A stretch of DNA of 64,000 nt from Gammaproteobacteria bacterium (lineage in GTDB: Bacteria > Pseudomonadota > Gammaproteobacteria > Steroidobacterales > Steroidobacteraceae), in NCBI GenBank assembly GCA_016874055.1, contig VGVG01000005.1, positions 44,386-108,385 on the forward strand, read 5' to 3'. The notes beneath the pieces were generated by a model. It was not told the DNA's origin and did no database searches. It saw nothing but the letters and a program-made list of their open reading frames with translations. How positions within the stretch are numbered: the stretch's first letter is position 1; every line of letters starts with the position of its first letter. Shown here in pieces: positions 9,593-18,136 of the stretch. The translations under genes were made by a program, and so were the position numbers.

Positions 9593-9625
9593 GCGGAGCG
9601 CCCTACGATCGGGGCACCCCGCTCA
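9590..9625. other. Inverted repeat between convergent genes (possible terminator)
   Basis: TGAGCGG (9590-9596, containing the imuB stop) pairs with CCGCTCA (9619-9625), with an inner CCC/GGG pairing. It sits between the convergent ends of imuB and the Rieske gene. There is no T-run on either side, so it is not a standard intrinsic terminator. Confidence 0.4.
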
Positions 9626-9638
9626 TCAAAGAAATCGC

Positions 9639-10988
9639 CTACTTCTCGCCCCTAATGTAGCGATCGAGTTCGCGATGGAAGTGCCGAATACGCGATTCCT
9701 GCTCGCTCCAGAGCGGACCGCGGAAACCGCGGGAGCGGCTGCCTGAGCCGACGGCCGACACAAGTTCGACGTCTTGATCGAGTACTTCACCAAGATTGGC
9801 GCGTTCGCTTTCCCCGAAGCGTTCGATCGGGGGACGGATTGAGCCAGTGATGTCGGTTCCTTTGGGAAGGCCCATCCAGGCCGGCACGAAGTAATCTGGG
9901 TCGTCGACATATCGGAACATCGTGATGTTGTCGTAGTAGAACCTCTTCGGATCATCCGGATGAGGCAGGAAGCGCATAATGAATACGCCCTCCGGATGGC
10001 AGCCGATCTGCACGTTCGGGAACAAACCGGTTGCCCAACTATCAGTGAGCTGACCGTCCGTGAACTTCTCGTAATGCGTAAGTCCGAGTCGTTTGGCTCG
10101 CTCACGCTTGGAGCGCTGAACGGCCGCACGTACGCCCCGTGCATCCCCCTTGTACGAGTCCGGGTTCATCCCCGCGTCTTGCATCATGAAGCGCAGCCCG
10201 GCGTCGACAGTGTCTTGGTCGGAGACACGATGCGACTTTTGACAAAGCGGCACGATCATACGGCTGAACCCATTCGGATAGAGATCGTACTGGCTGTAGT
10301 CCCCCATCACGGTCTGCGTTTGCGGATGAATGTGGGGCAGGTGATAAGTCTCGTAGAACGAGTCGACGCCCACTTTCCAGTTCGCGTTCCACAGCGTGCG
10401 CACGTGACGCACCGGGTTCATTTCATCGATCCGGTAGATCCCAAGATAGCCCTTCGGCAGACCGATCCAGTCCGCCAGCGGCGGCGCTTTACCATCGAGG
10501 TTGATGAACACGAGACCGGCGTGAGCCTCGCAGCGCACCTCGCTCATACCTGGTCGATGCGCGACAAGTTTCGGCGAGAAGGTATGTTCGTCCGTAATCG
10601 CTTTGAGCTCACCGTCGCATCGAAACTTCCAACCGTGGAAGGCGCAAGTGAATTCGCTGACGCTGCCGAAATCATTAAGTGCGATCCGGTTTGCTCGGTG
10701 AGGGCAAACGTTATAGAAGGCCTTTAGGCCCCCATCGTCTTGTCTCACCACGATGATCGACTCGTGTCCAATATCAAAGGTGAAGTAGTCGCCCGCCTCC
10801 TTAACATCTGCGGTGACGCCGGCGAGTAGCCAGACGCGGGGCCACAGTTGTGCCCATTCCTTGCGCATGAATTCTTCGGAGAAGTACCGGGACGGATCTG
10901 GGATTTCTAGTCCGTTGTCGATAGAAGCCTGCCTCGCCTCGAGCGAATCGGGTGGGGCGGCGGGATTGACCTGATAGTCGTAACTCAT
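9639..10988 (-). CDS. Rieske non-heme iron oxygenase, alpha subunit (copy 1)
   Basis: With the ATG at 10988 (GAGG upstream) the protein has 449 residues; a GTG at 11003 is an alternative. The Rieske [2Fe-2S] ligands are Cys95, His97, Cys115 and His118 (CPHRAN and CAFHGW). The mononuclear iron site carries His216 and His221, with Glu213 in the place of the bridging Asp of naphthalene dioxygenase, as in alpha-only oxygenases. Such enzymes hydroxylate or demethylate aromatic or alicyclic substrates using electrons from a ferredoxin. No beta subunit is adjacent. It resembles the copy at 32304-33701, including the C-terminal FPNV and RIRHFH segments, and is divergent from a TonB-dependent receptor. 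Confidence 0.92.
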   Translation of the reverse strand: MSYDYQVNPAAPPDSLEARQASIDNGLEIPDPSRYFSEEFMRKEWAQLWPRVWLLAGVTADVKEAGDYFTFDIGHESIIVVRQDDGGLKAFYNVCPHRANRIALNDFGSVSEFTCAFHGWKFRCDGELKAITDEHTFSPKLVAHRPGMSEVRCEAHAGLVFINLDGKAPPLADWIGLPKGYLGIYRIDEMNPVRHVRTLWNANWKVGVDSFYETYHLPHIHPQTQTVMGDYSQYDLYPNGFSRMIVPLCQKSHRVSDQDTVDAGLRFMMQDAGMNPDSYKGDARGVRAAVQRSKRERAKRLGLTHYEKFTDGQLTDSWATGLFPNVQIGCHPEGVFIMRFLPHPDDPKRFYYDNITMFRYVDDPDYFVPAWMGLPKGTDITGSIRPPIERFGESERANLGEVLDQDVELVSAVGSGSRSRGFRGPLWSEQESRIRHFHRELDRYIRGEK

Positions 10989-11218
10989 GGCGGCAGACCT
11001 CACTATCCCAATTCTAGGGGGAAGAGTCTAAAATGATGACTTATCGAAGAGTTTACTATCCCTGCGCGATAGAGAAATCACACAAAAAAACAGTATGGGT
11101 TGATTTTTTTTCCGCTAGGGACCAGACTTTGCCCATAGCAGCTTGCGCCTCCCGCCCCTGTGCGAGGGATCTTTGCTTCTCTATCAGAAGGTTGGGGACT
11201 ACGAGTCAAACTTTACAA

Positions 11219-11275
11219 CTGAGGGAATTAGGATGGCTAATCAACGCTGAGGGAATTAGGATGGCTAATCAACGC
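11219..11275. repeat. 28-bp tandem duplication of a translation start region
   Basis: A 28-bp unit containing the ribosome site GAGGGAATTAGG and the start ATGGCTAATCAACGC occurs twice in direct succession (period 28, identical over 11219-11247 and 11247-11275). The upstream copy has its ATG at 11233 and reads MANQR then TGA (11248-11250). The downstream copy has its ATG at 11261 and continues into the TonB receptor. The rest of the leader (10989-11218) holds AT-rich stretches but no promoter I can call with confidence. Confidence 0.95.
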
Positions 11276-13819
11276 GGGAAAGCTGTGACAGTGGCAGTCA
11301 TGTCGTTTTTGGCCTCGGGCGCTATGGCGTTGACTATGGCGGCATCTGTTCAGGCACAGCAAACGAGTGACGACACCCGTCTTGAAGAAATCACGGTCAC
11401 CGCGCAGCGAGGTGCGACGGAAACGAACCTGCAGACTACCCCGATCTCCGTATCTGCCGTCACCGCCACCGATATTGATCGGTTGGTTGCCAAGGACATT
11501 TCCGGTCTCGCTTCATCGGTGCCCGGCTTCTCGGCCGCGCGCATCACGGCTTTCAATGCCGCGTCGTTCGCCATGCGCGGTGTTGGTCTTACGGACATCA
11601 TCGTTTACCAAGACTCGCCGGTCGGCGTGCAGGTTGATGATTTCGTAATGCCGAGCGTACAAACCCAGTTGCTCGATACCTTCGACATCGCGGGCGCGGA
11701 GGTGCTGCGCGGTCCGCAGGGAACGCTTTTCGGCAAGAACACCACGGGCGGTGCCGTCAATATTCGCACGAAGCGTCCGAACATGTCGGAGTTCGGAGCG
11801 GATATCCGCCTCGGCTACGGCAGCTTCGGCTCGAAGCGTCTGCAGGCGGCGGTCGACCTACCGCTGCGGCAGGACGTGTTCGCCCTGCGTCTTGTCGGCT
11901 CGGTTTCCAAGTCCGACGGCTACTACAAGCTCGGCGCCACCTACGGCCCGATCAACACACTGAACCTGTTCGGAGGTACGCTTGCGCCGTTTACCATCCC
12001 GGGCGTCACAGGTCAGCGTGGTTCGGGAACAGGGGCGACCACCGGTGGTGACGATATCGTCAACGGCCGTATCAAGGCTCAGTGGAATGCTTTAGATAAT
12101 CTCACGCTGCTGCTGCAGATAGAAAAGATGCGTGACAGATCCGATGCGGTGCCGTCGTTCAATGACACACCCCCGGGCGGTCCCTACGTCTGGAACTTCC
12201 TCGGGTTCACGCGTCCGACCGGTGATCCTCTCGACAACATGGCCTCGACGGAGCGTAACGACTCTCTGCTAGAGATGGATAAGGGTCAGCGCATCGATGT
12301 CGACGGTGTTTACTTAAACGCGGAATGGGACCTCGGTTCGCACACTCTGTTCGCATCTGCTGGTTCGCGCGATCAGAAGGAGCACCTGCCAAACACTTAC
12401 ACGGGCGCTGCACCGGTAAACTCCATCACGCGCCAGCCCCTCTCGTTGTTTGACGCGACACGAGATACAGACCGTGAGACAACCCAGTTCGAGCTGCGTA
12501 TTGCCTCAAACGCTGAAGGTCCATTCAACTACGTCGTTGGTGGCTTCCAGCAGACGAACGATGCTCGCTTCTGCGTCGTGCAGCTTCTCGGGTTCATCGA
12601 CCTCGCGCTGCCATTTGCCGCGCTTGGTCTCCCGGCGCAGTTCAATAACAATGCGCCGCAGGTACTCTGTAATCAGCAGAATTCCGATTCCCTTGCAGGC
12701 TATGCTGACCTGACTTACAAGGCTTCAGACAAGCTTACTGTGGGTGCGGGTTTCCGCTACACTCAGGACGAGCGTGATTGGGCGGGCCGTACGCAGGTCG
12801 GTCTATCGGCGCTTGATCCCCGGAACCCGGGTCTTACCCCGGCGCAGCTCGGCGAGCCGCTTAATGCGGGTGACTTCAAGAAATACCCGGGCGGTCAGAT
12901 CGTCAACTCGAGGACTCCGGGCTTTGGTAACTTGGCCCGTAAGTGGTCGGAGCCGAGCTGGCGTTTGACCGGTTCGTACCAGTGGAGCGACTCGTTGTTC
13001 AGCTACGCGACGCTATCGCGCGGGTACAAGGCCGGTGGGTACAACGATCAGACAGGCACGAGTGGTTTGATGGTTCCTTCGCTGGCGCGTCCGGTCGATC
13101 CGGAATATGCGACGAATTTCGAAGTCGGCTTAAAGTTTGAGTCGTTCGATGGGCGACTGCGCTTCAACCCGACCGTGTTCTCCACCAAGTATGAGGATGC
13201 TCAGCGCGCGGTAAATATCATCACGCGCAAAGCCGGTGCGGATTTCCAGGAGACCGTGTTTTACAACGCAGCCGAAGTGAAGTCTCAAGGTATAGAGCTT
13301 GAGCTGCAGGCGCTAGTTACGGATTCGTTCCGAATCCGTGCCCAGGCAGCCTTCCTCGATGCGAAGTACGACAAGTTTGTGATCAACCAGCCCGCGCTGA
13401 ACGATCCCGTCAGCGGAGGATCGATTGTTGCATTCAACGGCAATTTCTCGGGTTTGCCGGTGCCGCGCTCACCCAAGGAGAGCGGCGCGATATCGGGCAC
13501 CTATTCGACTGATATCGCGGAAGGTAGCCTTGAGGTGACTGGCGAGGTGTATTTCGAGGCGGAGAACCTTTTTTATATCTCTGCGGCGGGTCGTCAGTAC
13601 GACGCGTACCTTAATGAGAAGACACTGCTTAATTTGTCGGCTACCTTCACGCCCTCGGACAACCGCTACTTTGTCCGCGTGTACGGAAAGAACCTCTCAG
13701 ATGAGCGTTATCGCATCGCCTCGCAGTCGGTGGCAACTTTGTGGACGCACACCCAGTGGGGCGCTCCGCGCAGCTATGGTGTTGAGGTGGGCTTCAACCT
13801 CGGCGTGAGCGGTAAGTAA
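11261..13819 (+). CDS. TonB-dependent outer-membrane receptor
   Basis: An 852-residue protein with the ATG at 11261, chosen because it begins a proper signal peptide (about residues 1-32, cut after VQA) and has GAGGG/AGG in front; the frame stays open upstream but lacks similarity. A TonB-box-like EEITVTAQR follows. The plug domain has EVLRGPQGTLFGKNTTGGAVNI, and the long beta-barrel includes SYATLSRGYKAGGYN and NLSDERY. Such receptors import siderophores, vitamins or bulky carbon sources. It is divergent from Rieske oxygenase copy 1 and next to catabolic operons, so uptake of the hydrophobic substrate is a reasonable inference. The last residues lack the usual terminal aromatic. A terminator follows. 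Confidence 0.94.
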   Translation: MANQRGKAVTVAVMSFLASGAMALTMAASVQAQQTSDDTRLEEITVTAQRGATETNLQTTPISVSAVTATDIDRLVAKDISGLASSVPGFSAARITAFNAASFAMRGVGLTDIIVYQDSPVGVQVDDFVMPSVQTQLLDTFDIAGAEVLRGPQGTLFGKNTTGGAVNIRTKRPNMSEFGADIRLGYGSFGSKRLQAAVDLPLRQDVFALRLVGSVSKSDGYYKLGATYGPINTLNLFGGTLAPFTIPGVTGQRGSGTGATTGGDDIVNGRIKAQWNALDNLTLLLQIEKMRDRSDAVPSFNDTPPGGPYVWNFLGFTRPTGDPLDNMASTERNDSLLEMDKGQRIDVDGVYLNAEWDLGSHTLFASAGSRDQKEHLPNTYTGAAPVNSITRQPLSLFDATRDTDRETTQFELRIASNAEGPFNYVVGGFQQTNDARFCVVQLLGFIDLALPFAALGLPAQFNNNAPQVLCNQQNSDSLAGYADLTYKASDKLTVGAGFRYTQDERDWAGRTQVGLSALDPRNPGLTPAQLGEPLNAGDFKKYPGGQIVNSRTPGFGNLARKWSEPSWRLTGSYQWSDSLFSYATLSRGYKAGGYNDQTGTSGLMVPSLARPVDPEYATNFEVGLKFESFDGRLRFNPTVFSTKYEDAQRAVNIITRKAGADFQETVFYNAAEVKSQGIELELQALVTDSFRIRAQAAFLDAKYDKFVINQPALNDPVSGGSIVAFNGNFSGLPVPRSPKESGAISGTYSTDIAEGSLEVTGEVYFEAENLFYISAAGRQYDAYLNEKTLLNLSATFTPSDNRYFVRVYGKNLSDERYRIASQSVATLWTHTQWGAPRSYGVEVGFNLGVSGK

Positions 13820-13850
13820 TCCGATTGATCTTAGACTGCCCCTCGTAGGC

Positions 13851-13880
13851 AAAAAAGCCCGGCGGAAGCCGGGTTTTTTT
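13851..13880. terminator. Rho-independent terminator after the TonB receptor
   Basis: CCCGGC (13858-13863), loop GGAA, GCCGGG (13868-13873) and a run of seven T residues. An A-run precedes the stem, so it can also act on the minus strand, where it would end the operon that finishes at 13934. Confidence 0.93.
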
Positions 13881-13933
13881 GATCTGTGGCGTTTGCCGAT
13901 TTATGCGGTGCTCGCCGTACGCACTCAGCTGCG

Positions 13934-14509
13934 CTAGGCTGCTGATCTAGGAGTGAACGGACACCAGGTCTCTTTTTCGACGACCTCGAGCAGGAAAGAC
14001 AGTTTGGCCATGCCGCCGATGATGGCCATCACCACGCCAAGCTCCAAGATCTGGGCCTCGGAGAAGTGACGACGTAGGCGCTGAAAAAGCTCGGTCGAAA
14101 TCTCGCCGTGCATGTTCGTTAGTACCATTTGATCTGTGTACTCGATCACCGCAAGATCGGCCTCGGAGAAGAGTGGTGGGCTCGGCGTGTTGGCTGCGAG
14201 TACATCAATTTGGGTTTGCGCGAAGCCCGCCTCCAGCGCCCCCGGAACGTTCTGCTTATTACAGGTACGACAGCCATGCACCAGCGACAGGCGCAGGCGA
14301 GCCAGCTGCTTGTAGCGCTGCGGAACCTCGCCGCCGAAGAACACCTTCACATAAAACTCGTTCATCACGAGATTGAGCAGATGAGGGGCCTGTGCGAAGA
14401 CCTCAATGAAGGTGGGTTCATCCGTCAATTTCTTGAGTATGTCCCAGGCCGGGGCGATGCTCGCAGGTAGCTCGGAACGAGGCGTGCAAGTGAAAAGGGT
14501 CTGCGTCAT
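13934..14509 (-). CDS. Carboxymuconolactone decarboxylase / AhpD-like family protein
   Basis: 191 residues from the ATG at 14509, which has GGAG 9 nt upstream; longer upstream starts are less likely. The all-helical CMD fold is indicated by QLARLRLSLVHGCRTCNKQN with a CxxC pair (Cys80, Cys83). In AhpD the pair is redox-active and is followed by a His; here Asn87 stands in that place. Function is therefore uncertain: a peroxidase-type, decarboxylase-type or structural role are all possible. It is the last gene of a five-gene minus-strand operon with Rieske, thiolase and SDR genes. Confidence 0.78.
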   Translation of the reverse strand: MTQTLFTCTPRSELPASIAPAWDILKKLTDEPTFIEVFAQAPHLLNLVMNEFYVKVFFGGEVPQRYKQLARLRLSLVHGCRTCNKQNVPGALEAGFAQTQIDVLAANTPSPPLFSEADLAVIEYTDQMVLTNMHGEISTELFQRLRRHFSEAQILELGVVMAIIGGMAKLSFLLEVVEKETWCPFTPRSAA

Positions 14510-14553
14510 TACGGATTCTCCGGTTGGCGAAAAGGCGATTAGCGACTGGGTCA

Positions 14554-15456
14554 TTATCGGTCGGGAACCTTGAACCACTCCGGGATAGTACCCGGCCATA
14601 CATCGCCCCACATTTGATTGCCGCCGTCGACAACCAAGGTTTCGCCGGTGATGAATTTTCCGGTCACAGGTGAGCCGACATGGACCACCGCTTGGGCGAT
14701 GTCGAATGCGTCACCAAATTGACGTAGGGGATTGGCGTTGCCAAACCCATTAGCGGCCTCGGGCTTGTAGACGTTCAGGCCTTCGGTAGCGATGGAACCG
14801 GGCGATACGCAATTGACGCGGATGCCGAGCGGCGCCCATTCGACTGCGACCGACTTGCTGAGATAGATGACTCCAGCGCGGGCCGCGCAGGTGTGTGCGA
14901 CCTGCGGCATACCGCGCCAAACATTCGCAACGATATTCACGATCGAACCCGGTCGATTGCGGTCGCCCCACGAGCGCGCAGCGGCCTGCATCATCCACCA
15001 CGTACCACTGAGGTTGGTGTCGATGACAGCGTTCCAGCCCTTCACGGAGTAATCAAGAGCGGCTTGCGGGAACTGCCCGCCGCCGTTGTTGACCACGAGA
15101 TCGAGACCGCCGTACCGAGACCAGGTCTCGTCGATCAAGGATTGAACCTGATTGGGATCGCGAATCGTCATGGCCCGGGTTCCGATCTTGCGACCGATAA
15201 ATCGGCGAATACTATCGGCGGCATCGAGGAGTCGATCTTCGCGACGACCGCAAATCATGACTTCGCCCCCGAGTCTCGCGAACAGGAAAGCCATGGCACG
15301 ACCAAGGCCGCTGCCCCCTCCCGAGACAAGGCACACCTTCCCGGCGAGCAGATCGTCACGGTAAGCGTGAGGGCGCTGGGCGAGCTCAGTGTCAGTGAAA
15401 CCCCAGCGGTCGGGGGACGCATCTTTCGAATCAATGAGAGGAGTGGTAGCTGACAT
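14554..15456 (-). CDS. SDR family protein, 2,4-dienoyl-CoA reductase-like, without the YxxxK motif
   Basis: 300 residues. The NADP-binding motif GGGSGLG is at 46-52, followed by a CGRREDRL basic patch favouring NADP. VVNNGGG and WAPLGIRVNCVSPGSI are typical of the classical SDR fold. In the active-site segment PQVAHTCAARAGV, Thr189 and Arg193 stand in place of the usual Tyr and Lys, and the Ser before them is also missing. Trans-2-enoyl/2,4-dienoyl-CoA reductases are the known SDR group without a canonical Tyr-Lys pair and share the GGGSGLG...GR...WGxxGIR pattern, so a CoA-ester reductase role fits. It follows a thiolase gene by 19 bp. Confidence 0.82.
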   Translation of the reverse strand: MSATTPLIDSKDASPDRWGFTDTELAQRPHAYRDDLLAGKVCLVSGGGSGLGRAMAFLFARLGGEVMICGRREDRLLDAADSIRRFIGRKIGTRAMTIRDPNQVQSLIDETWSRYGGLDLVVNNGGGQFPQAALDYSVKGWNAVIDTNLSGTWWMMQAAARSWGDRNRPGSIVNIVANVWRGMPQVAHTCAARAGVIYLSKSVAVEWAPLGIRVNCVSPGSIATEGLNVYKPEAANGFGNANPLRQFGDAFDIAQAVVHVGSPVTGKFITGETLVVDGGNQMWGDVWPGTIPEWFKVPDR

Positions 15457-15475
15457 GGAATCCTCGCGGGTGGCT

Positions 15476-16678
15476 TCAGAGCGCCTTCAGACCGAATAAC
15501 GAGACGCTGGAAATGTTGCGGTTGGGGATGCCACCTAGGTTGTGGGTGAGACCGAGACCGGGTGAGGGAAGCTGTCGATCGCCGGCGCGACCGAGCAATT
15601 GGTTGTAAACCTCGTAGACCATGCGCAGGCCCGAGGCGCCGACGGGATGTCCGAAGCATTTCAGACCGCCATCGGTCTGACAGGGATTACGACCGTCGCG
15701 GTCGAAGCGACCGTCGAGAATGTCGAAGGGTGCGCGGCCCTCGGCCGAGAAACCAAGGTCCTCCATCAACACGAGTTCGGTAACGGAGAAGCAGTCATGT
15801 ACTTCCATTATCGAGACCTCACGAACTGGATCTTTCACGCCCGCCTCGGCATAGGCACGTGCTGCAGCTTGCCGAGTGGTGGGCGTATAAGCGCCGTCCC
15901 AATCCGCGTGGGAAAGCTCGTAGCCGTTCGAAGCCACCAGCTGCATAGCTTTGATCGTCACTGCATCCCGACGTCCGAGAGATTTAGCCATTTCTGGTGT
16001 TGTAACAATGGCGCAGGCGGCACCGTCTGAGACGCCGCAGCAATCGAGCATGCCGAGCGGCCAGGCAATCATCGGCGCCGAGAGCACCTGTTCTGGAGTA
16101 ATCGCCTTGCGCAGATGGGCTTTCGGTGCGTGCAGTGCGTTCGCATGGCTTTTTACCGAGACATGCGCCATCGCGCGTCGAAGCTCGTCGATAGCGATGC
16201 CATGACGCGCCGCGTAAGCGGCGCCGAGTTGTGCAAAGGCACCTGGCGGCGTGAATCCAGGTTGCCAAAGATCTTCGAAAGTTCCCTTAGTACGCTCGGG
16301 CAGACCGCTAAAGCCCGTATCTTTTAGCTTTTCGACGCCCATAGCGAGCGCGATGTCACAGGCGCCGGAGGCGACTGCGTACGCGGCGCTACGAAGTGCT
16401 TCGGTGCCGGTCGCACAAAGATTTTCGACGCGCGAGACGGGTATCTGCGGCAGGCGGAGGGTCATCGCCAGCGAGAGCGCCGACTTCGATACGCTTTGCT
16501 CGTCGTAAAACACGCCGAGCCAAGCGGCTTCGAGCTGATCGCGCTTGATACCGGCATCGAGGGTCGCTTCCCGGAAGGCCTCAAGCATCAAATCGTCGGC
16601 GCCGCAGTCCCAGCGCTCACCGAAGCGAGCGCAACCCATGCCGAGGATGACCACTTTATCGCGGATGCCGCTTGCCAT
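15476..16678 (-). CDS. Thiolase family protein (SCP2-type acetyl-CoA acyltransferase)
   Basis: 400 residues. The nucleophile is Cys88 in ENLCATG. The second motif region EVHDCFSVTELV and the GHPVGASG histidine near the C-terminus are as in SCP2/SCPx-type thiolases, which act on branched or sterol-derived acyl-CoA. The last catalytic motif is GLTHNLGG rather than a Cys-containing CxGGG, also usual for this subgroup. The start at 16678 is only 3 bp behind the stop of the HMG-CoA-synthase/DUF35 gene. Thiolase plus DUF35 OB-fold protein pairs are common in degradative clusters, where DUF35 supports the thiolase. Confidence 0.88.
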   Translation of the reverse strand: MASGIRDKVVILGMGCARFGERWDCGADDLMLEAFREATLDAGIKRDQLEAAWLGVFYDEQSVSKSALSLAMTLRLPQIPVSRVENLCATGTEALRSAAYAVASGACDIALAMGVEKLKDTGFSGLPERTKGTFEDLWQPGFTPPGAFAQLGAAYAARHGIAIDELRRAMAHVSVKSHANALHAPKAHLRKAITPEQVLSAPMIAWPLGMLDCCGVSDGAACAIVTTPEMAKSLGRRDAVTIKAMQLVASNGYELSHADWDGAYTPTTRQAAARAYAEAGVKDPVREVSIMEVHDCFSVTELVLMEDLGFSAEGRAPFDILDGRFDRDGRNPCQTDGGLKCFGHPVGASGLRMVYEVYNQLLGRAGDRQLPSPGLGLTHNLGGIPNRNISSVSLFGLKAL

Positions 16679-16681
16679 CGA

Positions 16682-18136
16682 TCAGCTCCTGACCGCCGCC
16701 GACCGTACCGGCGCAGCTTTCCAGAAATAGCGACGGAATCCGCGGGTGCGATCAACGTCCTTAAGACGGAATACGAATCGAACCTCATCGTTTACCTTGG
16801 CTTCGCCTGGCGCGAAATCGGCAAATTCTATGAAGGCATTACCGCCCGAGCCGAATGTGACGTTGCCGTAGACGAGCGGCGGACGCGGGCTGAATGCGAG
16901 CCAGTCCTCGGTAAAGGTTTTGATGCGTGCCGTCTCTTCGGCAAGCGCGATGGGTTCTTGTTCGCCCATCTGTCTGCACGAGGGCGCAACGCACACGCGC
17001 GCACGCGGAAATTGAACGGTGCCACAATGCGTGCAGCGTCCACCCGTGAAGGTGTAGACGTCTTCGTGACGCCTCCACGCGACGGTTTGGGCCGTGCGGC
17101 TGTCGCGCTCCGCGCGCATGCCGAACTCGACCAGCAGTACTCCGCAGTGCGAAAGAAAACGCGTGTACTCGGTTTCTTCGCGACGATCGGCAAGCGTCGC
17201 TGCGACGCTGCGCGCAGCGTGGTGTGAGCCAATCTTGGAGGTCGTACGAAAGAGTAGGGCATCCACACCTTGTCCGAAGCCGACGAGAAGCACGAGTTCA
17301 CCCGCTTTGGCGCGCTCGAGCGCACTCGCAAGCAGGATGAGAGGATGGCCTGCACCTGTTTGACCGCATTGCGCAGCAAGATTATCGATAATTGCCGCTT
17401 CGCCTATACCCACGAGCGAGGCAATCTTGCGGCCGAGCGTCGGCGCGGCGTCGATGACGAGATGGGTGATATCTTTGGCCTCGACCTTCGCCTCAGCAAG
17501 TAGCGCGTGAAGCGTCTCGGGTACGAGACTTTGCCAGCCTGCTTCACGAACCCAGCGCTCCTCGAGCGTATAGTCGAAGGGCGAATCCGTCAGTCGATGG
17601 TGGTCAACGAAATCGGCGGCTCGGTGGTGGCGTGCAATCAGCTCGGCCACTCCCGGCTCTGCGCTGACGACCACGGCTGCGCCACCATGACCGTATGACG
17701 ATTCTTGGTCGCTGCCTGGACGCGCGAGGCGTCGATCGGCGGCTGCGATCAGCGTGTGACCGTCACCGGTGGACGCGAGCGCTTGAGAGAGCGCCGATGT
17801 AGCAGATCGCTGGGCGCCCGTCACGTCCATGGCCAAGATTGACTCGCGCAAACTGAGTGCACTCGCGAGTACGGTCGCGTTGCTGCGATCGGCGAAGGGC
17901 AGGGTGGTGGAGGCGAGCATGACCGTGCGCACCGACTCGCGCGACGAGTACGAGGGCAATGCGCTGCGAGCGGCCTCGACGGCCATCGTCAGCGAATCTT
18001 CGTCCCAGTTGCAGATCGAGCGCTCACCGTGCGCAGACTCTAGCGATGAGTTTACCCAGCCCACGGCCGCAGCGATCGTTTTACGCAACATGCGCAAACG
18101 AGGGATGCAGACGCCGAAGGACTGGATGCCGCTCAT
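16682..18136 (-). CDS. HMG-CoA synthase-like domain fused to a DUF35 Zn-ribbon/OB-fold domain
   Basis: 484 residues from the ATG at 18136, which overlaps the stop of the upstream Rieske gene (ATGA). Residues 1 to about 330 form a thiolase-superfamily domain related to HMG-CoA synthase / ketoacyl synthase III (GIQSFGVCIPRLRM, AAVVVSAEPGV, GHPLILLASALERA). The C-terminal part (about 365-484) is a DUF35 module with a rubredoxin-like Zn ribbon, CTHCG followed by CVAPSC, and an OB-fold. The expected nucleophile region reads DVTGAQRSAT, with no Cys in this segment where active synthases have one, so the N-terminal domain may be non-catalytic. In archaea and bacteria DUF35 proteins scaffold thiolase/HMGS complexes; here the fusion sits directly before a thiolase gene. 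Confidence 0.78.
   Translation of the reverse strand: MSGIQSFGVCIPRLRMLRKTIAAAVGWVNSSLESAHGERSICNWDEDSLTMAVEAARSALPSYSSRESVRTVMLASTTLPFADRSNATVLASALSLRESILAMDVTGAQRSATSALSQALASTGDGHTLIAAADRRLARPGSDQESSYGHGGAAVVVSAEPGVAELIARHHRAADFVDHHRLTDSPFDYTLEERWVREAGWQSLVPETLHALLAEAKVEAKDITHLVIDAAPTLGRKIASLVGIGEAAIIDNLAAQCGQTGAGHPLILLASALERAKAGELVLLVGFGQGVDALLFRTTSKIGSHHAARSVAATLADRREETEYTRFLSHCGVLLVEFGMRAERDSRTAQTVAWRRHEDVYTFTGGRCTHCGTVQFPRARVCVAPSCRQMGEQEPIALAEETARIKTFTEDWLAFSPRPPLVYGNVTFGSGGNAFIEFADFAPGEAKVNDEVRFVFRLKDVDRTRGFRRYFWKAAPVRSAAVRS

Noticed and set aside
9590..9625. Intrinsic terminator between imuB and the Rieske gene
   Set aside because: The hairpin is there but lacks a T-run on either strand, so it is listed only as an inverted repeat.
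11033..11260. N-terminal extension of the TonB receptor (76 codons)
   Set aside because: The frame is open but lacks a ribosome site and similarity; a normal signal peptide starts at the ATG at 11261.
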